A DNA stretch of 5,358 bases from an uncultured Phycisphaerae bacterium (GCA_937995495.1 CALKKA010000117.1:1-5358), one strand, 5' to 3'; shown: positions 1 through 5,358, numbered from the stretch's first letter. Numbers and translations are program-made. Notes: generated by a model from the letters alone, not told the origin.

Positions 1-1671
1 GATCGATGGGAAGAGCGCGGAAAGGAATTGGCGAACCCCAGGATACTTCTTCAGGAATTCTTGAAAAATCCTTATATCGAACTTGGTGAAGATACTATTG
101 ATGGATTGAATGTTGTGGGTTTTGAGTCGACTCAAATAGACCCGCCAACAAAAGAGTATGCCAGTTCGACAGCTAGGATCTGGGTCGATGTCGAAGCCCG
201 GTTACCGGTCAGAATTGAAATAGAATCTTTTTACGATGATGGCTCGTTAGCTACCGAAATTTCCTGCTTTGATTTTAATTGGGCTGTTTCAGTGGACCCA
301 TCTGTTTTTACCCCCGTGATTCCGGAAGACTATCAGTCGCTCGGTCAGGTTGAATTGTCCGATGACGATAAGCATTTAGTCGATGGCCTGAAGTTTTTTG
401 CTGATCTTTCCGGTGGAAGATATCCTTCGGAATTAAACTTGATGACATTGGCCAAAGAGATGGATGATCTTTTAATTGTAAAATATAACGGCGAATCTCC
501 GGAACCGGATCAGGAAACCTTACAGAAACTGGTTAATCTTGAGATGGCACTTAACTTTTACAATACGCTGATCGTCAAAAATCAGTCTCCGGCTTATTAT
601 GGAAGAACAGTAACGTCTGAATTCCCTCATGCAGTGCTGATGCGGTGGCATGTCGCCGATGACACATACAAGGTTATATATGGCGACTTGACGATCAAGG
701 AAGTCACAGAGGCTGAGTTGCAGGATTTGGAGTCGACCCCGTTAAACCTGGAACCCTATGCGATAAAGCCGTTCCCTGCCGACGGAGAAACCTTCGGAGC
801 TGATCTTAATAGGCTTCAATTAAGCTGGATGTCCGGTGCCGGTGCAGCACAGCACATCGTTTACTTCGGTGAAAGCCCCGATAAATTGGAAGCGATTGTT
901 GGGGCCAGGGAGCCATTTGTTCAAAACCTTGAGGTGCTTGAAAGAAACCGCGATTACTATTGGCGTGTCGATGAAGTCCAGACGGATGGCTCTGTCGTTG
1001 AAGGGGATCTCTGGGCTTTCAATACCGGCAGACTGCGCGGCCAGTGGATGCTTGACGAAGGATCGGGACAGACGGCCTATGATTCCAGTCCGAATGAGGC
1101 TGATGGTGTTATCACCAACACAGACCCCCAACAGTGGACACCGGAGGGCTTGTATTTTGATGGGGTGGACGATTATGTTTCAGTCCCCGCACTGAACCTG
1201 AACTCTAATACCGTTACAATGACCGGATGGTTTAAGCGCGACGGCGAGCAACCCGAGCACACAACCGGGCTTATCTTCTGTCGGAGCGATAGAACGGGCG
1301 CAGGGCTTTCAATGGGCCATAAGGGCGAGCAGTGGGTGGCTAACAACTGTCTGGGTTATAATTGGAATAACAATACCAATACCTGGCTGTGGACAACCGA
1401 TTTATTGTTGCCGGATAACGAGTGGGTTTTTGCCGCTTTGGTCCTCGAGCCGGACAAGGCGACGCTTTATCTGGGACAAGACGGCCAATTAGTGTCGGCT
1501 GTTAATCATACGCCGCATCGTTTCGAGGAATTTGAAGGCCAGATCCGCATTGGTGACGATAACCATCCCGGCCCTCCCGAAATGAAGCGGCACTTTAAGG
1601 GCTGGATCAAGAATGTCAGCGTCTACGACTATGCTCTCTCGCAGTCTGAAATAGAAAATATTTCAAAGTAA
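1..1671 (+). CDS. LolA-like / Fn3-like / LamG-domain protein, 5' partial
   Basis: The frame is open from the first base of the window and gives 556 residues before tandem TAA TAA stops, so the true start lies upstream. A TTG at 28 is a poor start: a purine-rich AAGGA nearly touches it, and starting there leaves no signal peptide on a protein with extracellular-type domains. Numbering from base 1, residues 1-115 resemble the C-terminal part of LolA/outer-membrane lipoprotein-sorting domains (IWVDVEARLPVRIEIE, then a 'VDPSVFTPVIPEDY' end). Residues about 125-245 carry a 'FADLSGGRYPSELN' and 'YYGRTVTSEF' region that I recall from planctomycete LolA-like regulators. Residues about 255-343 form an Fn3-like beta segment ending in YYWRVDEV. 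Residues about 346-549 form a LamG fold (GQWMLDEGSG, LYFDGVDDYVSVP, GWIKNVSVYDYALS), normally a carbohydrate- or ligand-binding module. No C-terminal anchor is seen. A surface or periplasmic location is inferred, and the ligand is unknown. Confidence 0.85.
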   Translation, partial: DRWEERGKELANPRILLQEFLKNPYIELGEDTIDGLNVVGFESTQIDPPTKEYASSTARIWVDVEARLPVRIEIESFYDDGSLATEISCFDFNWAVSVDPSVFTPVIPEDYQSLGQVELSDDDKHLVDGLKFFADLSGGRYPSELNLMTLAKEMDDLLIVKYNGESPEPDQETLQKLVNLEMALNFYNTLIVKNQSPAYYGRTVTSEFPHAVLMRWHVADDTYKVIYGDLTIKEVTEAELQDLESTPLNLEPYAIKPFPADGETFGADLNRLQLSWMSGAGAAQHIVYFGESPDKLEAIVGAREPFVQNLEVLERNRDYYWRVDEVQTDGSVVEGDLWAFNTGRLRGQWMLDEGSGQTAYDSSPNEADGVITNTDPQQWTPEGLYFDGVDDYVSVPALNLNSNTVTMTGWFKRDGEQPEHTTGLIFCRSDRTGAGLSMGHKGEQWVANNCLGYNWNNNTNTWLWTTDLLLPDNEWVFAALVLEPDKATLYLGQDGQLVSAVNHTPHRFEEFEGQIRIGDDNHPGPPEMKRHFKGWIKNVSVYDYALSQSEIENISK

Positions 1672-1673
1672 TA

Positions 1674-1680
1674 AGAGGTG
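1674..1680 (+). promoter_or_regulatory. Ribosome binding site for the first glycine-zipper protein
   Basis: AGAGGTG lies 7 nt before the ATG at 1688 and starts on the last base of the second stop codon of the upstream gene. This is a strong Shine-Dalgarno match. It supports the small downstream frame as a real gene translated from the same message as the LamG gene. Confidence 0.7.
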
Positions 1681-1687
1681 GCTCGTT

Positions 1688-1891
1688 ATGGGTAAATTCT
1701 ATATACTCGGACTCTCGATTGGTTTTGGAGCCGGCTTTGCTACGGGCCTGTCGGTCGGCAGGTCCGAAGGAAATAGAATGAAAAAAAATCTAAACGCAAT
1801 GGTAACCGATCATTCAATCAAAGTTCTGGATGCATCGGGAAACAGCCTGACAGGGGAAGAATTTCTTGTCCTGCTGAACAAAAAGAAATGA
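1688..1891 (+). CDS. Small glycine-zipper membrane protein (67 aa)
   Basis: I do not recognise a named family. One transmembrane helix (about residues 4-24) is followed by a basic, soluble tail of about 43 residues (25-67) ending in KKK. Glycines at 8, 12, 16, 20, 24 and 28 form an unbroken GxxxG series, the pattern of glycine zippers that pack helices together in membrane oligomers; YtxH-like proteins have a comparable opening. The ATG has a strong ribosome binding site 7 nt upstream, and the gene begins 16 bp after the LamG gene, so co-transcription is likely. Its N-terminal helix closely matches that of the next gene ('GFATGLSVGR' against 'GFVTGYSVGK'), suggesting an old tandem duplication with diverged tails. 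An inner-membrane location and self- or cross-association are inferred; the function is unknown. Confidence 0.75.
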   Translation: MGKFYILGLSIGFGAGFATGLSVGRSEGNRMKKNLNAMVTDHSIKVLDASGNSLTGEEFLVLLNKKK

Positions 1892-1896
1892 TTGAC

Positions 1897-1901
1897 AGGG
1901 G
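1897..1901 (+). promoter_or_regulatory. Ribosome binding site choosing between ATG 1905 and ATG 1908
   Basis: AGGGG lies 3 nt before the ATG at 1905 and 6 nt before the adjacent ATG at 1908. The second spacing is the more usual one, so 1908 is the preferred start; the difference is a single methionine. Confidence 0.5.
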
Positions 1902-1907
1902 ATCATG

Positions 1908-2102
1908 ATGTATGCACTGGGAATGACGGTTGGGCTGGCCGTCGGCTTTGTAACCGGCTACTCAGTCGGCAAGGGGTATAAACCCTGGTCAGCGCTGACG
2001 CCGGAAGAGAAAAGGCTTAAGCTTTTCGCGATCGGCTTGGGCGTTGTGATGCTGATTGCGGGTGTCATAACATTTCTTGCCATGAAAGCGAAAGCGGGAT
2101 GA
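1908..2102 (+). CDS. Small two-helix glycine-zipper membrane protein (64 aa)
   Basis: This is an unrecognised small membrane protein. Helix 1 (about residues 3-21) carries glycines at 5, 9, 13, 17 and 21, a GxxxG zipper, and is similar in sequence to helix 1 of the preceding gene. A short polar loop follows (KPWSALTPEEKRLK), then a second hydrophobic helix (about 39-58) and a short basic tail (KAKAG). The gene starts 16 bp after the previous stop (13 bp if the adjacent ATG at 1905 is used, which adds one Met). Its TGA overlaps the ATG of a further small frame as ATGA, the arrangement typical of translational coupling. The shared helix with different C-terminal parts suggests that the two proteins could pair in the membrane. 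That is inference, and no function can be named. Confidence 0.72.
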   Translation: MYALGMTVGLAVGFVTGYSVGKGYKPWSALTPEEKRLKLFAIGLGVVMLIAGVITFLAMKAKAG

Positions 2103-2253
2103 TTGTGAAGAAAACTCAATCCATCGGCGGCATCGGTTTACTTCTCTTGCTGCATTGATCTTTTTACTCATGGACACACAGGCAACAATACCTGTCGCGA
2201 TTACGCTGACGGTGGTTGGGGTCTTACTTGTTGCAGGAAGCAAAATGAAATAA
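2099..2253 (+). pseudogene. Possible frameshifted third small membrane protein
   Basis: ATG at 2099 overlaps the previous stop (ATGA) and reads MIVKKTQSIGGIGLLLLLH before TGA at 2156-2158. The -1 frame across the same stretch stays open and continues as AALIFLLMDTQATIPVAITL and so on to VLLVAGSKMK, stopping with TAA at 2251-2253. One extra G near 2147-2150 would join them into a roughly 52-residue protein with a basic start and two hydrophobic helices (SIGGIGLLLLLAALIFLL and IPVAITLTVVGVLLVAG), which is a sensible small membrane protein. No canonical X-XXY-YYZ slippery heptamer precedes the stop, so a mutation or sequencing error is more likely than programmed frameshifting. The ATG at 2170 alone would give 27 residues but has no ribosome binding site. 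The family is unknown. Confidence 0.42.
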
Positions 2254-2266
2254 ACCAAGTCCGAAC

Positions 2267-2866
2267 CTACAGTTGCGGTCGTATGCCCAGCCTCCCAAGC
2301 AGATGTTCTGTCAGTTCCATCGGCAGGCCCATGACATTGGTAAAGGATCCGTCGATGCGTTCCACGAATTCGTCGCCGGTTTCCTGGATACCATAGGCCC
2401 CGGCTTTGCCTTGCCATTGTCCGTTTATAATGTGGTCGGCGATCTGTGCCTCGGTCAGTTGTCGCGGATAAACAACGGTCGTGTCGGCTTCAACGATTTC
2501 AATAGTCTTTTCTATGCACACCATCGCAAGCCCGGTAATCACTTTATGGGGTTTGCTGAACAGTTTGCGGATGATTTCCTCTGCATGGGTGACATCATCC
2601 GGCTTGCCGATTATCTCTCCGTCCAGATCAACCACGGTATCTGAACCCATCACGACGGCATTGGGAAACCTGGCGGCGATATCGTTGGCTTTGGCGAGTG
2701 CCAATATTTTTGTATGTTCTTCGGAACAGATTCCGTTTACATTGTATTTAGATTCATCGACTCCGGATGGGACGATCTCAAAACAGTACCCCGCCCTCCT
2801 CAATAGATCCCGCCTCCGCGGTGAGGCGGAGGCCAAAATAAATTGTGATGTGCGAATGTCTGGCAT
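2267..2866 (-). CDS. maf: Maf/YhdE-type nucleoside triphosphate pyrophosphatase
   Basis: This cytoplasmic enzyme of 199 residues belongs to the Maf family. Members hydrolyse nucleoside triphosphates to the monophosphate plus pyrophosphate, which removes non-canonical or excess nucleotides. Family motifs appear in order: ILASASPRRRDLL (10-22), GSDTVV (74-79, with the conserved acidic D76), GKP (87-89), GKAGAYGIQ (153-161) and IDGSFTNVMGLP (171-182). The KAGAYGIQ plus GSFTNVMGLP form matches the YhdE branch, known for dTTP/UTP activity, rather than the YceF branch (7-methyl-GTP). The length is normal for the family and nothing appears truncated. The start leaves nine residues before ILASASPRR, as usual, but the ribosome binding site is weak. 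It is the last gene of the four-gene leftward operon, 16 bp after the peptidase stop, and its own stop is 13 bp from the convergent small frame. Confidence 0.95.
   Translation of the reverse strand: MPDIRTSQFILASASPRRRDLLRRAGYCFEIVPSGVDESKYNVNGICSEEHTKILALAKANDIAARFPNAVVMGSDTVVDLDGEIIGKPDDVTHAEEIIRKLFSKPHKVITGLAMVCIEKTIEIVEADTTVVYPRQLTEAQIADHIINGQWQGKAGAYGIQETGDEFVERIDGSFTNVMGLPMELTEHLLGRLGIRPQL
2812..2833 (-). repeat. GC-rich inverted repeat inside the start of maf
   Basis: GCCTCCGC (2812-2819) and GCGGAGGC (2826-2833) are perfect 8-bp complements around a 6-nt loop. They span the codons for residues 12-19 of Maf (the SASPRR motif). In the mRNA this would be a stable hairpin about 33 nt after the start codon. 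It may simply follow from GC-rich Arg, Ala and Ser codons; an effect on translation is speculative. Confidence 0.45.
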
Positions 2867-2882
2867 GAATCAAAATCCAAAA

Positions 2883-3938
2883 TCATTTCAGCCGGACCCG
2901 ATAAGTGATCTTCTTACAAAACGCCTCGTACTCGGCTTGAAGGTTTTCGATCTCCGGTTCAATATAATGTGTAAATAATAGGGGCGAGACCTGTGTATTC
3001 CATCTCACGGTTAGCGAACGGCTTCGGTCCGACGCCAAGGAGGCAAGTGCCTGCGGCAGCGGCCATGACCCGTCGGCACCGCCCAGCAACAACGAATGAT
3101 ATTTGCGAAGATGGATACCGTAACGGTATTCACGGAGGAATCTCACGAGTGCATAATTCTGTGCGTAAAAAGCAACCACTGCGTCATCGTTACTGTGGTC
3201 GCTGAGAACCTGCCCGGGATTGAGAACGATCAACTGGCGAAGCGGGATCATTTGTCTGTTTCCGATCGTTCGTTTCAGAGAACCCAGCCGCATCAGGTTC
3301 TGTCCCGGCTCGAACAGAAACTGCCCCTGTGAATAACGGCAGGTCTCAAACAGTGTCGCGATGCCTTCATCCAGCCAACTCGGCAGACGATACACAAACA
3401 GCCGCTGATTGAATTGATGCCATCCCTCATGGCCGATGACCGAGAAGGTTTGCTTGCGGCCAATATTGTAAGCGACCACAATTCCATTGAGGGTGTAAGC
3501 GCCTCGCTGGATCTTCAGGTAGACCTTGGCGTCGGCTCCGGCAGTATCCTGAGTATACTGTTCCCACTGGGCGCGCGTGTCAAACAGATAAACCTTCAAT
3601 GGTTGCGTCTTATTCAGCGTCCGTGGCAATTGGCTTTGATATGCTTTATAGGCCGACTCCAAAAACGCCGGAACCTGACGAAGCATCAACGGTTCCAACA
3701 GTGTCGTGTGCACAGTGTAATTGTCGGTTTGGATGGTCAGTCCAGGGCCATAGCTGTTTTGCCAGACGTGGGCATCTTTGACCGCGGGTTCGGCACGCAG
3801 ATAAGCCGCCATCTGATAGGGTCCGTTCAAAGCGTCCGCCGTCCCGTTTGAGGTATTGGGTTGACTCAAATCCTGACAGCCAGAGCAAATCAAGATAAGG
3901 CCGACAGAGAAAAGAATATAGATGTAATTATATTTCAT
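2883..3938 (-). CDS. Lipoprotein with gluzincin-type zinc metallopeptidase signature (DUF1570-like)
   Basis: Numbered from the preferred ATG at 3938, the product has 351 residues. A basic and aromatic start, a hydrophobic core and CSGC with Cys21 look like a type II signal peptide, though Cys at -3 makes the lipobox slightly atypical. The protein should be a membrane-anchored lipoprotein acting in the periplasm or envelope. HEGWH (170-174) supplies the two zinc-binding histidines and catalytic Glu171. WLDEGIATLFE follows at 188-198, and Glu191 is the expected third zinc ligand, as in the WLxEGxA signature of gluzincins. This resembles DUF1570-type peptidase-like proteins common in planctomycetes. 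The substrate is unknown. The C-terminal 100 residues are helical-looking (VAFYAQNYALVRFLREY), as in related families. It lies 9-15 bp after the AMMECR1 gene and 16 bp before maf, so it sits mid-operon. Confidence 0.78.
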   Translation of the reverse strand: MKYNYIYILFSVGLILICSGCQDLSQPNTSNGTADALNGPYQMAAYLRAEPAVKDAHVWQNSYGPGLTIQTDNYTVHTTLLEPLMLRQVPAFLESAYKAYQSQLPRTLNKTQPLKVYLFDTRAQWEQYTQDTAGADAKVYLKIQRGAYTLNGIVVAYNIGRKQTFSVIGHEGWHQFNQRLFVYRLPSWLDEGIATLFETCRYSQGQFLFEPGQNLMRLGSLKRTIGNRQMIPLRQLIVLNPGQVLSDHSNDDAVVAFYAQNYALVRFLREYRYGIHLRKYHSLLLGGADGSWPLPQALASLASDRSRSLTVRWNTQVSPLLFTHYIEPEIENLQAEYEAFCKKITYRVRLK

Positions 3939-3943
3939 CACCA

Positions 3944-3948
3944 TCCTT
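3944..3948 (-). promoter_or_regulatory. Ribosome binding site deciding the peptidase start
   Basis: On the minus strand, AAGGA overlaps the first base of the upstream ATG (3944-3942) and sits 5 nt before the ATG at 3938-3936. The second spacing is functional and the first is not, so translation probably begins at 3938 and drops the first two residues (MV) of the longer reading. Confidence 0.55.
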
Positions 3949-3953
3949 GTTGA

Positions 3954-4520
3954 TTACTGAATATCGTTCCATTGGCCTCCAAAGACTTCAGCTGTGAAGA
4001 GATAAACTTCCACATCAGGATCCGTCTTCCAGGCATCCGGGGCCAATCCGGCCTTATGAGCACAGCAAAAACTTAAAAAATCCTCTTCATTCCAACCGGT
4101 TTCGGTGGCCACCTGCGGCAGAAAGCAGCCGTTAGTTCTGCCGTTTGTAATATAAATGCCGTCAATGCCCAGTCGTAAGCAGAGTGGGTCGTCTGTTTTT
4201 TCCATGGGTGACAGAACAGATATCTCGATATCCAAGTCTGGTAATTCAGCAGTCGTAAGTCGATTGCCGCCAAAGCGGGGATCGTGCATCGATGATGAAA
4301 CTGCCATCTGACAGACCATTTCGATCAATGGTTTATCGGTAGTGAACTGGCCGATACAGCCTCGCAGTTCGTCACAATTTTTCAGTGTTACAAAACAGCC
4401 GACCTCAGCCAGCAGTTCCGGATCATCCGTTTCCGGTTCATGCACGGGCCTTCCGGCGACCGCCGCGGCGACAGTATCTTTGGCAACTTTTAATAAAGTT
4501 TGCTTTTGTCTGTCATTCAT
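3954..4520 (-). CDS. amrA: AMMECR1-domain protein (AmmeMemoRadiSam system protein A)
   Basis: The product has 188 residues and consists of one complete AMMECR1 domain. Diagnostic stretches are GCFVTLKNCDELRGCIGQF (41-59, with the invariant LRGCIG at 52-57), HDPRFGG (79-85) and FLPQVATETGWNEEDFL (133-149), followed by the KAGL motif (156-159). Bacterial members usually travel with a MEMO-like dioxygenase-fold protein (B) and a radical SAM enzyme; the joint biochemical role is poorly defined. Neither partner is in this window. Eight cysteines are present, including a CC pair at 152-153 and the conserved Cys55. GAGAG lies a few bases before the ATG, and the gene starts 11 bp after the stop of the YqaA-like gene, so it is second in the operon. 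The protein has no signal peptide and should be cytoplasmic. Family assignment is firm; the gene symbol is a family label only. Confidence 0.93.
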   Translation of the reverse strand: MNDRQKQTLLKVAKDTVAAAVAGRPVHEPETDDPELLAEVGCFVTLKNCDELRGCIGQFTTDKPLIEMVCQMAVSSSMHDPRFGGNRLTTAELPDLDIEISVLSPMEKTDDPLCLRLGIDGIYITNGRTNGCFLPQVATETGWNEEDFLSFCCAHKAGLAPDAWKTDPDVEVYLFTAEVFGGQWNDIQ

Positions 4521-4531
4521 TTGAACTCTCT

Positions 4532-5326
4532 TTAATGGTGGAGGAGTTTCAGAACGGCGAAGCCGCCGATGAGCAAAATCACAAACGCCAGCGATAGCCA
4601 GTTGAAATATTTCTCGATGAATGGACGAATGGCTTCACCTTTCCATCCGAACAATCCCGCCACAATAAAAAATCGTGCCGAGCGGCTCAGGGCCGAGGCA
4701 ATCACAAATATTAAAAAGTTAATCTTAAAAACACCCGCGGTAATCGTAATGACTTTATAAGGCAATGGTGTAAAGCCAGCAATCGCAACGATCTTCCAAT
4801 CATGTTCCGAATAGAGTGAACCCACTTTCGTAAATGGTTCGATTGAAACCGATGCGACCTCATCTTCAGCGAGTATTTTCTCTTCGCCGTCTTTCGTGGT
4901 AAACGTCAATGGATAAATTGGCTCACTATGTAATACTGTAGACTCAATGCTGTTGACCGAAACGCTTCCCTCGATTTCTACGTTACTTGTCAGTACAACT
5001 TTATCTCGTGAGAATCCAGGGATATAATCATGAAAGAATCCCCCGACCATAGACCACAAAAAGATACCGATCATGTAGCCAAACATCCCCCCCAACACGG
5101 ATGCGATCGAACAGGACAAGGCAAAGCGAAACCATTTTTTCGGTGCGCCCAGTGTCAGCGGGGCCAGCAGCACATCCGGCGGAACGGGAAAAAAGCTCGA
5201 TTCAGCAAAACTCAGCAAAAACAACGCCCGCTCCCCGTGCGGCGTATCCGCAAAATGGACCACCCAGTTATACAACCGCCGATGCCAATGCCACCAGGCC
5301 ACCTGCTCATTTGATGTTTCAGTCAT
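4532..5326 (-). CDS. YqaA/DedA-like VTT-domain membrane protein with an inserted segment
   Basis: Numbered from the preferred ATG at 5326, the product has 264 residues. It is an integral inner-membrane protein of the YqaA branch of the DedA/SNARE-associated (VTT) superfamily, whose members are thought to act in lipid translocation or membrane homeostasis. Family marks are FAESSFFPVPPDVLL (40-54), GGMFGYMIG (79-87), AGFTPLPYK (183-191) and SRSARF (214-219). Hydrophobic stretches lie at about 66-97, 203-213 and 243-262, plus re-entrant-type segments around the two proline-rich motifs. YqaA-type proteins are usually about 190-210 residues. Here about 55 extra polar, beta-looking residues (110-164) interrupt the loop between SRDK and FTKVGSLY; without them the length is normal. 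It is the first gene of the leftward operon, 11 bp before the AMMECR1 gene. The substrate is not known. Confidence 0.88.
   Translation of the reverse strand: MTETSNEQVAWWHWHRRLYNWVVHFADTPHGERALFLLSFAESSFFPVPPDVLLAPLTLGAPKKWFRFALSCSIASVLGGMFGYMIGIFLWSMVGGFFHDYIPGFSRDKVVLTSNVEIEGSVSVNSIESTVLHSEPIYPLTFTTKDGEEKILAEDEVASVSIEPFTKVGSLYSEHDWKIVAIAGFTPLPYKVITITAGVFKINFLIFVIASALSRSARFFIVAGLFGWKGEAIRPFIEKYFNWLSLAFVILLIGGFAVLKLLHH
4835..4999 (-). other. Extra ~55-residue soluble segment within the YqaA-like protein
   Basis: Residues 110-164 of the 264-residue protein are rich in Val, Ser, Thr, Glu and Asp and contain no hydrophobic helix. They fall in the loop between the two membrane halves, just before the canonical FTKVGSLYSEHDW stretch. 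Alternating patterns such as VEIEGSVSV and EVASVSIEP suggest a small beta domain. The boundaries are judged by eye from memory of the family and may be off by a few residues. The frame is intact on both sides, so this is a genuine in-frame insertion and not an assembly join. Confidence 0.6.
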
Positions 5327-5332
5327 TTTCAT

Positions 5333-5337
5333 TCCTT
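5333..5337 (-). promoter_or_regulatory. Ribosome binding site deciding the YqaA-like protein start
   Basis: On the minus strand, AAGGA directly abuts the ATG at 5332-5330 and lies 6 nt before the ATG at 5326-5324. The inner ATG is the plausible start, giving MTETSNEQ. Only 21 bases of upstream DNA remain in the window, so the operon promoter cannot be judged. Confidence 0.55.
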
Positions 5338-5358
5338 ATAAAAATAGCTAAATCCACA

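Noticed and set aside
28..30. TTG as the start codon of the LamG-domain gene
   Set aside because: The frame stays open to base 1, AAGGA almost touches the TTG, and starting there would cut into a LolA-like segment and leave no signal peptide. The gene is more likely truncated by the window edge.
836..1195. Plus-strand 119-residue frame
   Set aside because: It lies inside the LamG gene in another frame, has low-complexity composition and shows no recognisable motif.
2170..2253. ATG at 2170 as an independent 27-residue gene
   Set aside because: No Shine-Dalgarno sequence precedes it, and it reads better as the second half of a frameshifted small protein.
1989..2417. Minus-strand 142-residue frame spanning the small-protein genes and the end of maf
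   Set aside because: It is antisense to better supported genes on one side and out of frame with maf on the other, and its product is Arg-rich without domain features.
2812..2833. Hairpin as an intrinsic terminator
   Set aside because: It lies inside the maf coding region near its start and no T-run follows on either strand.
2481..2978. Plus-strand 165-residue frame opposite maf
   Set aside because: It is antisense to a clear Maf gene with all family motifs; no ribosome binding site or domain is evident.
3414..3851. Plus-strand 145-residue frame opposite the peptidase gene
   Set aside because: It is a shadow of the HEGWH-containing gene on the other strand and has no independent support.
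5333..5358. AT-rich stretch upstream of the YqaA-like gene as a -10 promoter element
   Set aside because: Several overlapping TATTTT/TTATAA-like hexamers fit, but no -35 region is visible because the window ends, so a promoter call is unsupported.

Overview
The window has protein-coding genes almost end to end, at moderate GC, with no RNA gene, mobile element or CRISPR array that I can see. The lineage is probably Planctomycetota, perhaps Phycisphaerae. This is inferred from protein style: the first gene joins a LolA-like segment to a 'YYWRVDEV'-type beta domain and a LamG (jellyroll) domain, a combination I associate with that group. No marker gene is present to prove it.

Left part, plus strand (1-2253): a 5'-truncated large protein (LolA-like segment, planctomycete-type linker, Fn3-like segment, LamG) is followed 16 bp later by a 67-residue glycine-zipper membrane protein. 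A second small membrane protein follows, and its N-terminal helix is a clear relative of the first. A third tiny reading frame overlaps its stop codon (ATGA) but appears broken by a one-base frameshift. The tight spacing suggests one transcript, and the small proteins are not recognisable as a named family.

Right part, minus strand (2267-5332): four genes read leftward with gaps of 11, 9 and 16 bp. In transcription order they are a YqaA/DedA-like (VTT) membrane protein with an extra soluble segment of about 55 residues, an AMMECR1-domain protein (AmmeMemoRadiSam system protein A), a lipoprotein with a gluzincin-type zinc peptidase signature (HEGWH and WLDEG), and a Maf/YhdE-type nucleoside triphosphate pyrophosphatase. 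They look like one operon whose promoter lies at or beyond the right edge. Apart from the shared operon, no common pathway is evident: the products are a membrane protein, a protein of poorly known biochemistry, an envelope peptidase and a nucleotide-pool sanitiser.

The two gene blocks converge with only 13 bp between stop codons and no visible hairpin terminator. The points most worth a second look are the glycine-zipper microprotein pair, the frameshifted third small frame, and the insertion in the YqaA-like protein. I see no convincing evidence of a complete undescribed system, but the small-protein cluster is the best candidate for something uncharacterised.
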